A stretch of 64,000 nt of DNA from Emcibacteraceae bacterium (GTDB lineage: Bacteria; Pseudomonadota; Alphaproteobacteria; Sphingomonadales; Emcibacteraceae): the NCBI GenBank assembly GCA_021774795.1, contig JAJFIR010000014.1, positions 329,226-393,225 on the forward strand. The letters run 5' to 3'. The position numbers and the translations under genes were made by a program. Each line of letters opens with the position of its first letter. Within the stretch, counting starts at the first letter, position 1. Positions 26,823 through 35,997 of this stretch are shown here, one piece after another. The notes beneath the pieces were generated by a model that did no database searches, was not told the origin of the DNA, and saw only the letters and a program-made list of their open reading frames with translations.

Positions 26823-27437
26823 CTAATCAGCATTTATCTTAATGGCTCCGACCATTAAACCGCGCTCCCCGTCTTCAATGACAACGGACAATTCTTCGCC
26901 AGGCGTAAGTTGTTCAATACTATAGTGACGCAACACTTCCATATGAATAAAGATATCCTGACCGCCATCTCCACGATTTACAAAGCCATATCCACGCACC
27001 TTATTAAACCACTTCACCACCACATCAACATAGTCATCATCGGCGTAGCTATTATCATCAATCGTGATTAACAATTCATTTTCTGGTTTTTCAACAGCCG
27101 TTGAAAGATCAAAATCAAGTATTTTTACAGCTTGACGCCCTTTCGGCCTATTCGCAGAAAGACATGTCACCTTCGTACCTTCAGGTAGAGACCCACGTTC
27201 ATGCTCTTTTAAAATTGAGAAATGAACAAGAATGTCGCCTTTTTTCTTATTCGCTTCGTCGTCAGCTTCAATAAAACCATACCCTTTAATATCATCGAAC
27301 CATTTAATCGATCCCGATATTTCATCGAAATGTTCTGAAACTATGGCGCCACTCTGATCGTCTGTTTGACTAATCGAACCCGTTTTTAATACTTGATCAT
27401 TATCAGTATCCAAATCTTTTTTTGCGCTGCTACTCAT
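26823..27437 (-). CDS. Protein with two cold-shock domains (CspD-like)
   Basis: About 204 residues with two CSDs. The first (about 43-110 of this reading) has GSIKWFDDIKGYGFIEAD and DILVHFSIL; the second (about 137-204) has VVVKWFNKVRGYGFVNRG and DIFIHMEVL. Both keep RNP1 (KGYGF/RGYGF) and RNP2 (VHF/IHM) nucleic-acid-binding motifs. It probably binds single-stranded RNA or DNA and acts in cold or stationary-phase adaptation, as double-CSD proteins do in Caulobacter relatives. I use the ATG at 27437; a TTG at 27461 gives eight extra residues. The linker is acidic. Confidence 0.9.
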   Translation of the reverse strand: MSSSAKKDLDTDNDQVLKTGSISQTDDQSGAIVSEHFDEISGSIKWFDDIKGYGFIEADDEANKKKGDILVHFSILKEHERGSLPEGTKVTCLSANRPKGRQAVKILDFDLSTAVEKPENELLITIDDNSYADDDYVDVVVKWFNKVRGYGFVNRGDGGQDIFIHMEVLRHYSIEQLTPGEELSVVIEDGERGLMVGAIKINAD

Positions 27438-27790
27438 CTTCCAACATTTCCCATTTTTCAATACTTAACCACCTACCCTTTATAACTCATGGGTTAAACC
27501 GCCCCACAAGCTCCCAAATTATTCGCATTATTTGAACTAAATGCTTTTATTCTTATTATCATGCGCCAAGAGACAATTGCGCTACATAGGTGTTATTTCT
27601 ATGATTTCATCAAAAAGGTTATTAAAAAACAACCACTAAATCAAGAAATTACTCAGTTATTTAACATTGTAAATTCTTAATTCTTAATAAATAGTTAAAA
27701 ATAGAACACGACAATCTATTTGAGCTAATAAAAAAGGCAGGATATAATTCCTGCCTTTTTTACAATAATATAGTCGTTTTTGCTAAGCTC
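27438..27790. other. Intergenic region: cold-shock gene leader and terminator
   Basis: This 353-bp gap holds the upstream region of the double-CSD gene (27438 to about 27700) and the terminator of the AGCS gene at 27731-27760. The sequence is very AT-rich. I see no open frame, tRNA or clear regulatory palindrome in the rest. Confidence 0.6.
27731..27760 (-). terminator. Rho-independent terminator after the AGCS symporter gene
   Basis: A perfect 12-bp stem AAAAAGGCAGGA / TCCTGCCTTTTT with loop TATAAT; T-tracts on both sides make it usable in both directions. It lies 30 bp after the stop of the minus-strand symporter gene. Confidence 0.85.
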
Positions 27791-29458
27791 TTACTTTATC
27801 TTTTCAGCATATTCACTGACCATTGATTTCACTTCCTTGCGCATCAAGAACATGCATAGCACGTTTGGTATGGTCATAAGAGCAACCGTGATCAGGGCCA
27901 CGGTCCATATAATCGCTGTATCCGAAATAGCCGCAACAAAGAAACCTATCACATAAACTATGCGGTAAGGCATTACAGCTTTCGCGCCAAACAAATAGGT
28001 TATTGCACGGTCACCATAATAGGACCAGGCCACTGCCGTTGAAAATGCAAACAATGTAAGGGAGAAAGCAACAATATATTTACCATTCTCACCAAGGAAG
28101 CTTTTCGTAAACGCTTTACTGGTCAACGTCGCTGAATGTACCAGAGATTTACCGTTCACAACTACGTCACTATCACTTAGGTTTCCGTTTTCGACGGCCA
28201 ACATTCCCGTATATGGCCCCATACTACCTTCGGCATTTTCTTTGGAAAAGATAACATCCTCGGCTACCGAACGCGCATTTATGACCGTAGCATTGGTGGT
28301 CACCATAGTTCCCGCCACGATTTCAATATTTCCGTTCAGCGTGTTTACGGTTGATCCCTCAGCACCGTTTAAATGCATATATAGAGCATTGAGTTGATCG
28401 GGATCAGTATCTGAATATTGCCCTTCCAATATGCTAAAATCCGCTGCCTGGAACGTATTCTCATATTTTTCGGTCCAAGCTCCTGAAGAAAGAATTACAA
28501 GACCAGTGAGCGTGCAAATTATAATCGTATCAATAAACGGCTCTAAGAGCGACACCATGCCTTCTGATACGGGTTCTTCCGTAATGGCGGAGGCATGAGC
28601 GATAGCAGAAGACCCTTGGCCCGCTTCATTAGAGAATAGACCCCTGGCTACCCCGATGCTAAAAGCTTGGGCAAATACACCCCCTACAAAGCCACCAACG
28701 GCAGCCGTACCCGTAAAAGCGTCAGCAAAAATAGATATAAATGATGGAATGATTTGATCGTAGTTTGTCACAATTACACAAACGGATCCAACCAGATATA
28801 ACACGGCCATTGTCGGCACCACCCGCGATGCGAAGCTAGCAATACGAGTAATACCGCCGATAATGACAAAGGCGAGCAATGCGGAAAGTACCAGCCCGCT
28901 AATCCACGTTTCAAGGCCAAAGGTACTATTCATTACTTGTGCGATATTATTGACCTGCGGCATACTACCTGACCCAAAGGAACTTAAGACTGCCGCAGCG
29001 GCGAACACTATGGCAAGTGGCTTCCAGCCCAAACCGCGATCCATAACATACATTGGGCCACCCGCGACCGTACCATCGTCTGAAGTAATCCGGTATTTAT
29101 GTGAAAGTGAGACTTCAACAAACTTTGTGGTCATTCCCATGAAGGCCGTCATCAGCATCCAGAAGATAGCGGCCGGACCACCTAGATAAATTGCTAGTGC
29201 GACACCGCCCATATTTCCGGTGCCGATCGTCCCGGAAAGTGCCATAGACATCGCTTGAAAATGTGACGTTTCACCACCAGATTTTCCCTTTTCTTCCGAT
29301 GTAAATAACACTCCCCACGCATGCTTGAAAAATCGAAATTGTGGAAATTTCAAATAGACGGTGAAAAACAAACCTATACCAAGAAGATAATATGGAAACC
29401 AAATCGAACTGCCTAAAAAACTGTCTAAATAAATCAATAAATCATTTACTGCTAACAT
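27791..29458 (-). CDS. Sodium:alanine/glycine symporter (AGCS family) with large extra-membrane insert
   Basis: A 555-residue secondary transporter. The family signature is clear in 'GTIGTGNMGGVALAIYLGGP' (about 77-96), 'GGPMYVMDRGLG', 'GVARGLFSNEAGQGSSAIAHA' (about 269-289) and 'FAFSTAVAWSYYGDRAITYLFG' near the C-terminus. It imports alanine or glycine with Na+. It is about 100 residues longer than usual because of a soluble, beta-rich insert at about 330-445, between two late helices. The terminator at 27731 and a separate upstream region suggest a single-gene transcript. Confidence 0.92.
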   Translation of the reverse strand: MLAVNDLLIYLDSFLGSSIWFPYYLLGIGLFFTVYLKFPQFRFFKHAWGVLFTSEEKGKSGGETSHFQAMSMALSGTIGTGNMGGVALAIYLGGPAAIFWMLMTAFMGMTTKFVEVSLSHKYRITSDDGTVAGGPMYVMDRGLGWKPLAIVFAAAAVLSSFGSGSMPQVNNIAQVMNSTFGLETWISGLVLSALLAFVIIGGITRIASFASRVVPTMAVLYLVGSVCVIVTNYDQIIPSFISIFADAFTGTAAVGGFVGGVFAQAFSIGVARGLFSNEAGQGSSAIAHASAITEEPVSEGMVSLLEPFIDTIIICTLTGLVILSSGAWTEKYENTFQAADFSILEGQYSDTDPDQLNALYMHLNGAEGSTVNTLNGNIEIVAGTMVTTNATVINARSVAEDVIFSKENAEGSMGPYTGMLAVENGNLSDSDVVVNGKSLVHSATLTSKAFTKSFLGENGKYIVAFSLTLFAFSTAVAWSYYGDRAITYLFGAKAVMPYRIVYVIGFFVAAISDTAIIWTVALITVALMTIPNVLCMFLMRKEVKSMVSEYAEKIK

Positions 29459-29622
29459 GTAATCCCTCTTTTTTTATCATTCCAATATTTTGTCATTTTA
29501 ATGACTTATCGTATTAAGGGGTCACACTATCGTGAATCTATCAATTCGTATAGGGTTTAATGATTTTTTTTGAGCACCCGATAACATTTCCAAGAATAAG
29601 GCAATGCGTTATTTACAAACAA

Positions 29623-29648
29623 AAAAACCCGGCCTAAACCGGGTTTTT
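29623..29648 (-). terminator. Rho-independent terminator after the ArsB/NhaD-like gene
   Basis: A 10-bp perfect stem AAAAACCCGG / CCGGGTTTTT with loop CCTAAA, about 30 bp downstream of the minus-strand transporter stop at 29677. A/T tracts flank both sides. Confidence 0.85.
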
Positions 29649-29676
29649 ATAAAAATCTAATCTTAATCAGACGCTA

Positions 29677-31017
29677 TTAACCGCTCACAGGAGCGGTAAA
29701 CCAAGGGAAAAATGCATAAAACATAATGCTTGAAAGGATAAGTGTAAGGAACATGATTGGCAGACCTTTTCTCATCCACATCCCAGGCGTTATCGCCATA
29801 GCAGGATTACCAGTTTCACGAGCGAGGCGCTCTGATATGGTCACAATATAAACGTTGGCCGTTGAACCAATATGTGTACCGTTACCGCCCATACCAACAC
29901 CAATTGCAAGTGACCACCATAATGGTGATACGTTGATGCCTTGCGTTTCAAGTCCAAGGATAATTGGAATCATCGCTGCAGTGAACGGAATATTGTCGAT
30001 CGCCGCAGAGAGAACGGCTGCAACCCACATCAACACTATCGATGCAAGTAACAGATCTTGAGTAACAAGAGGTAATATTTGAACCCCAAGATATTCAAGG
30101 AAATGGCTGTGTTCCACACCACCGATTAGGATAAAAAGCGAAATAAAGAACAGTAATAGAGACATCTCTACTTGTTCCAATGTATCATCCACTTCGATAT
30201 GGCGACTGGCAAAAAACAGTAATGTTAATCCGAATGCCGCCACCATCCATGGTTCCCAATGAATGACATTGTGGACCATAAACAGGATAGTCATGAGACC
30301 GAGAATAGCAACGGCCGAATACCATACACGCTTGTTGGTAATTGGAATTTCTTCAATATCCTGCCAAGGTTTTGGTTCTTGGGCCAGTTCTTCTTTAAAC
30401 AGGTATTTGAGTGCGATAAGCACTGCAAGCCATGCCACCAAAACTGGAGGACCCATGTGAATAATAAAGGTATTAAACGAAATATTCGCAGCCGAGCCAA
30501 TCATCAGGTTTGGCGGATCACCAACAAGAGTTGCCACACCACCAGTATCAGAAAGCAATGCCGCAGCAAGCAAATAAGGAACTGGTGAAACATTAAGTGT
30601 TCTGGCGATCATGATAATAAGTGGGCCAAAAATAACCACTGTTGTAACGTTATCAAGAAGCAAACTGATCACCGTAACGGCGGTGCCGATTAGGACCAGC
30701 ATAAGATATAATCGCCCTTTACTATATCTGGCCAACGAAACAGCCAAATTCTGAAAACCACCTGTTGGTATCATAATGGCCACGATGGTCATCATACATC
30801 CAAGTAGGAAAATTACGTTCCAGTCAACCGCTTCATAAGCCTGATCGACGTCATAAAAACCATACCGCATCCCCACGAGAAGTATAGTACCTGCACCAAG
30901 CATGGCAAATTTAGCACGGTGAAATCCGTGAACATGCTCTGTAAAAATACCAATGAAGGTTACCGCGAGGATTATCGCCGATACCATCATATTGTTATCA
31001 AAGACTAATTCTTCCAT
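29677..31017 (-). CDS. ArsB/NhaD-family ion transporter
   Basis: A 446-residue membrane protein of the IT superfamily with about 11-12 helices in two related halves. The landmark in the first half is 'LLSDTGGVATLVGDPPNLMIGSAA' (about 153-176), where DPPNLMIG is the family hairpin motif. The second half has GMGGNGTHIGSTANV at the equivalent place. Members move Na+/H+, arsenite or dicarboxylates; the 'GDPPNLMIG' form is common to NhaD/ArsB/P-protein relatives. No ars genes are near, so Na+/H+ or anion exchange is as likely. It stands alone, divergent from the Fe-S scaffold gene. Confidence 0.88.
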   Translation of the reverse strand: MEELVFDNNMMVSAIILAVTFIGIFTEHVHGFHRAKFAMLGAGTILLVGMRYGFYDVDQAYEAVDWNVIFLLGCMMTIVAIMIPTGGFQNLAVSLARYSKGRLYLMLVLIGTAVTVISLLLDNVTTVVIFGPLIIMIARTLNVSPVPYLLAAALLSDTGGVATLVGDPPNLMIGSAANISFNTFIIHMGPPVLVAWLAVLIALKYLFKEELAQEPKPWQDIEEIPITNKRVWYSAVAILGLMTILFMVHNVIHWEPWMVAAFGLTLLFFASRHIEVDDTLEQVEMSLLLFFISLFILIGGVEHSHFLEYLGVQILPLVTQDLLLASIVLMWVAAVLSAAIDNIPFTAAMIPIILGLETQGINVSPLWWSLAIGVGMGGNGTHIGSTANVYIVTISERLARETGNPAMAITPGMWMRKGLPIMFLTLILSSIMFYAFFPWFTAPVSG

Positions 31018-31257
31018 TTATAAAACTCTTTTAATAATTGTTAATGTGCAAAATTTAGAAAAATCAAAGAGTAAGAATATCAAAACGGAATTCATCGCTG
31101 AAAATCATTTCATTGTAGTTTCTTAATTATTCCCTAGTACCCTAAATTTTGAAGAAATTTAACACTATTGGCCAGAATTGCAATCAAAATCGGTATGCTT
31201 TCTTTTGAATTAAACAGAAGCCTAGACAGAAAGATCAAATTATATTAGTCGTATTGC

Positions 31258-31701
31258 ATGATAAGCGAGCTATACCAAAAAACTATATTAAAATACGCTG
31301 CAAATGCGACAGCGCACGGCACTATCGAGCATGCTGATCACAGTTTAACAGTCCATAATCCAATGTGCGGTGACCGGATTAAAGTTTACATTAAACTGGA
31401 CGGCGATCGATTGCAAAAATTTAGCCACGAGGCAAAGGCATGCGCCTTATGCCAAGCAAGCGCATCTCTATTAGGTGAGCACTATCAGTATCTTACAGAA
31501 GAAAGTTTATCTAATTTAATTGCACTTCTTAAAAAATCGCTTTCTAAAAAACAAGAAGACCTACAAAACGAATGGCCTCATCAAAAATGGCAAGCTCTTG
31601 ATATATTCAATGTGGTACGTGATCACAAAAGCCGCCAAACTTGTGTTACGCTTCCCTTTGATGCGCTGCTACAAGCCATGACCGAAATTAATCAATCGTA
31701 A
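31258..31701 (+). CDS. SufU/IscU-like Fe-S cluster scaffold protein (NifU N-terminal domain)
   Basis: A 147-residue NifU_N-domain protein. The three ligand cysteines of the family are present in NPMCGDRI, CALCQASAS and TCVTLPF, and an extra Cys appears in the 'KACALC' segment. Such proteins assemble and hand on Fe-S clusters, or act as zinc-dependent sulfur acceptors for SufS. No suf or isc cluster genes flank it, so it is a detached copy; in alphaproteobacteria a SufU-like gene is often separate from sufBCDS. It is divergent from the ion transporter. Confidence 0.85.
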   Translation: MISELYQKTILKYAANATAHGTIEHADHSLTVHNPMCGDRIKVYIKLDGDRLQKFSHEAKACALCQASASLLGEHYQYLTEESLSNLIALLKKSLSKKQEDLQNEWPHQKWQALDIFNVVRDHKSRQTCVTLPFDALLQAMTEINQS

Positions 31702-31811
31702 CATCGACACGGTTTGTCTTCGATATAATGTAACGTTAAATTTCTGTTGCGTACTATTAAGTTACAACGTATTTCTAATGTACATATAACAAATAATAAT
31801 TAGAGGATATC

Positions 31812-32639
31812 ATGGAAGCAAACGCAGAAAAATACATGGATATGATTGTTGAGTTCGGCACGACATACGGCTTAAATATCATATTCGCCATTATTATTTT
31901 AATAATTGGTATGATGATTGCGGGGTGGGCAAAAAGACTGGTATTAAGATTATGTAGTAATAGTAAAACCATTGACGATACGTTAGGTGCATTCTTTTCA
32001 AGTCTAGTGCGGTACGTCGTCATAATATTCACAATATTGGCCGTGTTAGATCGATTTGGTGTAGAAACAGCAAGTCTCATTGCCATATTAGGTGCGGCTT
32101 CATTGGCTATTGGCCTCGCTCTTCAGGGTACTTTGAGTAACGTAGCCGCTGGCGTTATGTTGTTGATTTTCCGCCCGTTCAAGGTCGGTGAATTTATAGA
32201 CGCTGCGGGTCACGCAGGCTCAATTAAACATCTGGGCCTTTTTGTTACAGAAATGGCAACAGGTGATAATGTAAAAATTATAATCCCAAATAGTCAAGTC
32301 TGGGGGTCCTCTATTAAGAACTTCTCAGCCCATGAAAATCGTCGCGTCGATTTAGTCATCGGAATTGGTTATGACGATGATATCGATAAAGCAATAACGG
32401 AAATTGGAAATGTACTTGATAGTGATGATAGAGTTTTAAAATCACCGGAAGCTGCAATCTTTGTTGGCGAACTAGGGGACAGTGCGGTTAACATTGTGGT
32501 TCGCGTCTGGACCGCTAACGGCAACTATTGGCCGCTAAAAGCTGCGCTGACTAAAAATATCAAACATCAATTTGATGACAAAGGAATAAGTTTCCCTTAT
32601 CCACAACAGGATGTACATATTGTCTCAAATGTTAACTAA
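31812..32639 (+). CDS. mscS: Small-conductance mechanosensitive channel (MscS family)
   Basis: A 275-residue channel. Three N-terminal helices span about 15-130; the pore-lining TM3 reads 'GAASLAIGLALQGTLSNVAAGVMLLIFRPF' with the expected Gly/Ala packing. The beta domain and C-terminal vestibule follow (about 130-275), with IIIPNSQVWGSSIKNFS matching MscS. It opens under membrane tension and releases solutes on osmotic downshock. Its stop is 8 bp before the histidine kinase start, so channel, kinase and response regulator appear co-transcribed. AGAGG lies 6-10 nt before the ATG. Confidence 0.95.
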   Translation: MEANAEKYMDMIVEFGTTYGLNIIFAIIILIIGMMIAGWAKRLVLRLCSNSKTIDDTLGAFFSSLVRYVVIIFTILAVLDRFGVETASLIAILGAASLAIGLALQGTLSNVAAGVMLLIFRPFKVGEFIDAAGHAGSIKHLGLFVTEMATGDNVKIIIPNSQVWGSSIKNFSAHENRRVDLVIGIGYDDDIDKAITEIGNVLDSDDRVLKSPEAAIFVGELGDSAVNIVVRVWTANGNYWPLKAALTKNIKHQFDDKGISFPYPQQDVHIVSNVN

Positions 32640-32647
32640 GGGATATT

Positions 32648-33751
32648 TTGGTAAACTATATTGAAAAACAATATAAGCAAAAAGACAGCTTATTTTGGAA
32701 ACTGCAATTCGCGGGTTGGTTTGCCTTTGGTGCCACCCGCGCATTAAATTCATTTGCTCTGGGTGACAATATTAATTTTCAATTTGTCGTCGCTGCCTCC
32801 GTCATCAGCGGCTTCATTGTTACTGTTGTGCTCAGGATGATATACAGAAAGCTGCGCCTTAGCAGACTTCCGCCGTCCACAATGGTATTGTCCGTTGTTA
32901 CCTGTATCGTAATATCCGCGATTATTCTTAGCGTGGTTGATATTTGGATTGTCCTTCAAATATTCTATATTGATCTACAATTGAATGAATTTGCCGGACG
33001 GACACTTTATAACGTTTTCGTCTTACTGATCTGGACCGGTGCATATTTTATCATTAATTATCATTTCCTGCTGCTGGAACAGAAAGAAATGTACCTGCAA
33101 GCCGTTGCACAGGCCCATCAATCGCAACTTCAAATGTTACGTTACCAGATTAATCCGCATTTCTTATTCAATACGCTTAACGCCATATCTACTCTGGTTC
33201 TGGATAAACAGTCAAAAGAAGCCAATGGTATGTTAACGAAGCTAAGCGCATTTTTGCGATTTAGTCTTGTAAACCAACCAACTCAAAAAATTACGATAGA
33301 CGAGGAGATTTATGCTCTCTGGTTATATCTGGCCATCGAAAAAGTACGTTTTGAAGATCGTTTAAATTTGGACTTTAAGGTAAGCGACAATGCTAAAAAG
33401 GCGTTAATTCCCAGCTTACTGCTTCAGCCCCTTGTGGAAAATGCCATTAAATATGCCATCGCCCCGATGGAAGATGGCGGTACAATAATGCTCGATATTA
33501 GTTTGAAAAATTTTGACACGCGTTTGGATATTGTTCTACGTGATACGGGACCCGGATTACCGGACATTCCCACGGAACATAAATTTAACGAAAGTTCCAG
33601 TGGCGTTGGGCTTGAAAATACGAAGAACAGATTGATCCAGCTTTATCCAGACAATCACACAATTAATTTTAATAATCGTGCGCAAGGTGGCTTGGAAATT
33701 AGCATTGAACTTCCATTCGAAACAGAAAAAGGCGAAACTCATGCGAATTAA
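32648..33751 (+). CDS. LytS-type membrane sensor histidine kinase
   Basis: A 367-residue kinase. Four predicted helices fill about 15-150, then a His_kinase domain (PF06580 type) with the phosphoacceptor in YQINPHFLFNTLNAIS (His about 177), and an HATPase_c domain with N-box LVENAIKYAI and GVGLENTKNRL. There is no recognisable extracellular sensor; the helices themselves may sense the membrane state. The start is TTG at 32648 with AAGGGA 5 nt upstream. It overlaps the LytTR regulator by 11 bp. Confidence 0.88.
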   Translation: MVNYIEKQYKQKDSLFWKLQFAGWFAFGATRALNSFALGDNINFQFVVAASVISGFIVTVVLRMIYRKLRLSRLPPSTMVLSVVTCIVISAIILSVVDIWIVLQIFYIDLQLNEFAGRTLYNVFVLLIWTGAYFIINYHFLLLEQKEMYLQAVAQAHQSQLQMLRYQINPHFLFNTLNAISTLVLDKQSKEANGMLTKLSAFLRFSLVNQPTQKITIDEEIYALWLYLAIEKVRFEDRLNLDFKVSDNAKKALIPSLLLQPLVENAIKYAIAPMEDGGTIMLDISLKNFDTRLDIVLRDTGPGLPDIPTEHKFNESSSGVGLENTKNRLIQLYPDNHTINFNNRAQGGLEISIELPFETEKGETHAN

Positions 33752-34556
33752 AAATATCCGAACTTTACTTGTTGATGATGAACCGCTTGCCCTAAAAGGA
33801 TTAAGATTAAGGCTAGAAAGTTTTGATGACGTTGAAGTTGTTGGTACTGCATCAAATGGTCGCGAAGCGATTAAAAAAGTAAGAGCAGAAAAACCAGATC
33901 TCGTATTTCTTGATATTCAGATGCCCGGCCTCGACGGTTTTGATGTGGTTAAGGCACTCGCAAATGAAGAGCTTCCGATAATTATATTTGCAACAGCTTT
34001 TGACAAATATGCAATTCAGGCATTTGAGACACATGCATCCGATTATTTGCTAAAACCGATCGATGAAGAACGCCTGGAACAGGCGTTGATAAAAGTACGT
34101 GAACAAATTTCAGAACATATCGCCATCGAACAAAATGCCAAGCTTATCGAGCTTATAAGATCCCTTGATACGCCGCCCGCAATTGAACTATCGGAAATTC
34201 TAACGGCACAGGATATTTCAAGAAAAAAACAGTTCGAAACCCATTTTAATATCAAAGATCGAGGTGAAATAACACTTGTGGACGTACGTACGATAGAGTG
34301 GATTGACGCCGCTGGTGACTATATGTGCCTACACACAAATGACAAGACACACATACTAAGAGAAACAATGAAAAATATGGATAAAAGACTTGATCCGGAT
34401 ATTTTTAAACGTATCCATCGGTCGACCATTGTAAATACAGATATGATCGAAAGACTTCATCCATCGACTGGCGGTAAATATGTACTTACTTTAAAGAATG
34501 GGTCACAAGTTCAGGCAAGCCGAAATTACAGAGAAGCACTAGCCAGGTTTCTGTAA
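33741..34556 (+). CDS. LytTR-type response regulator
   Basis: A 271-residue regulator. The receiver domain (about 8-120) has acidic pair DDE near residue 14, phosphoacceptor Asp in LVFLDIQMPG (about 57), the Thr/Ser in FATAFD and Lys in LLKPID. The LytTR DNA-binding domain (about 165-270) has 'IEWIDAAGDYMCLHT' and FKRIHRSTIVN. I start at the ATG at 33741, where the receiver fold begins; a longer reading would add residues coding in the kinase overlap. It is phosphorylated by the adjacent kinase and may control mscS or cell-wall genes (inference). Confidence 0.92.
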   Translation: MRIKNIRTLLVDDEPLALKGLRLRLESFDDVEVVGTASNGREAIKKVRAEKPDLVFLDIQMPGLDGFDVVKALANEELPIIIFATAFDKYAIQAFETHASDYLLKPIDEERLEQALIKVREQISEHIAIEQNAKLIELIRSLDTPPAIELSEILTAQDISRKKQFETHFNIKDRGEITLVDVRTIEWIDAAGDYMCLHTNDKTHILRETMKNMDKRLDPDIFKRIHRSTIVNTDMIERLHPSTGGKYVLTLKNGSQVQASRNYREALARFL

Positions 34557-34689
34557 CCTATATAAATATTGAATGACCACCAACAGCGGATATTTGCAAA
34601 TTGTTATTTTGACCGTGTCCTTTAGTTGCTGTAAGTTCATTCTATCTAAGTAAGAATAAAAAGATATTTTATAAAAAGGGGTACCCTAT

Positions 34690-35997
34690 ATGTCAAAAAA
34701 TAAAAATTCTTTAATCATCGATACGACCAATCATGCTGCAAAAGGGGGGCTGCTTAATCGCCGCCTTTTTTTGTCTTCAGCAATAGCAACCACCGCCGCA
34801 CTGGCCACTACCCGTGCCGCGCACAGTCAGGAAATAGTCGGCGAAGGACAAGATGACTGGACCCTCTATCCGGGCAGTGATGCTTTAGAATATAGCAATC
34901 GGTCCCGTTTTGAAGTGGATAGCGTAAAACGTCTTATACCAAATGATAGTCAGGAATTTTTAGACCTGAGATTAACAAAATATGTTGCCAGGACGCCCCT
35001 TGACCATTTATTGGGCACTATTACGCCAAATGGCTTGCATTTTGAACGGAGCCACCAGGGCATTCCTGATATTGATCCGGACAAGCATTTTCTCGTTATT
35101 CATGGAAAGGTTAAAAACCCTCTAAAATTCGATATTAGTGCCTTGGAGAACTACCCCACGGTATCGCGCAACTATTATATGGAGTGTAGTGGCAATAGTG
35201 CTGTCCTTTTTGACGAAACGCCGACAGACCAATCGCTTCAAGAAATTCACGGCCTACTTTCCGGCAGTGAATGGACAGGTGTTTTACTTTCTACTTTGCT
35301 TGATGAATGTGGTATTTCGCCAGACGCCAAATGGATCATTGCCGAAGGGGCCGATAATGGTATGATGACCAGGAGCATACCATTAGACAAAGCACTTGAT
35401 GACGCAATGATCGCTATTCGTCAAAACGGCGAACGTATCAGGCCTAGTCAGGGATATCCAATGCGGCTCCTTAACCCGGGATTTGAAGGGAATACATCCG
35501 TTAAATGGCTGCGTTCCATTTACCTCAGTGACAGGCCGGTGATGTCCGTACAGGAAACGGCAAAATATACAGACATGATGCCCGATGATAAGGCATTACA
35601 GTTTACGTTAGAGCAAGATGTTAAATCGATAATCACACGGCCGTCGAGTGCGATGAGCCTTAAGAAAAAAGGCGTATATGAAATTACCGGACTTGCATGG
35701 TCTGGAAAGGGGAAAATTGCCCGGGTCGAAGTATCCGTTGACGGTGGAAATACGTGGGCTGATACCGCACTCGAAGGTCCAATTCATTCTAAAATGCTCA
35801 CCCGTTTCAGAATTCCGTGGATGTGGGAAGGTAGTTCGGCAATTCTTCAAAGTCGTGCCATAGACGAATTTGGCCGCCGTCAACCATCAAGAAAAGAACT
35901 GTTAGATGCAAGGGGCACAAATGGCATATACCATTATCATGCAATTCATAGTTGGGACGTGGCGCCAAATGGGGAGATTAAACATGTATATGCATAA
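34690..35997 (+). CDS. soxC: Molybdopterin sulfite dehydrogenase, SoxC/SorA type
   Basis: A 435-residue sulfite-oxidase-fold protein. The twin-arginine signal (NRRLFLSS at 23-30, then a hydrophobic stretch to about 47) shows export as a folded cofactor protein. Cys166 in MECSGNS ligates molybdenum; 'MTRSIPLDKALDDAMIA', QGYPMRLLNPGFEGN and VKWLR plus 'EETAKYTD'-like context match SoxC closely, and a C-terminal dimerisation domain follows from about 310. It oxidises sulfite or sulfane sulfur in the periplasm, passing electrons to the cytochrome encoded next. No soxXYZAB genes are in the window. Confidence 0.9.
   Translation: MSKNKNSLIIDTTNHAAKGGLLNRRLFLSSAIATTAALATTRAAHSQEIVGEGQDDWTLYPGSDALEYSNRSRFEVDSVKRLIPNDSQEFLDLRLTKYVARTPLDHLLGTITPNGLHFERSHQGIPDIDPDKHFLVIHGKVKNPLKFDISALENYPTVSRNYYMECSGNSAVLFDETPTDQSLQEIHGLLSGSEWTGVLLSTLLDECGISPDAKWIIAEGADNGMMTRSIPLDKALDDAMIAIRQNGERIRPSQGYPMRLLNPGFEGNTSVKWLRSIYLSDRPVMSVQETAKYTDMMPDDKALQFTLEQDVKSIITRPSSAMSLKKKGVYEITGLAWSGKGKIARVEVSVDGGNTWADTALEGPIHSKMLTRFRIPWMWEGSSAILQSRAIDEFGRRQPSRKELLDARGTNGIYHYHAIHSWDVAPNGEIKHVYA

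Noticed and set aside
29459..29676. Possible glycine riboswitch before the AGCS symporter
   Set aside because: No paired glycine-aptamer-like cores or terminator switch can be drawn in this AT-rich stretch.
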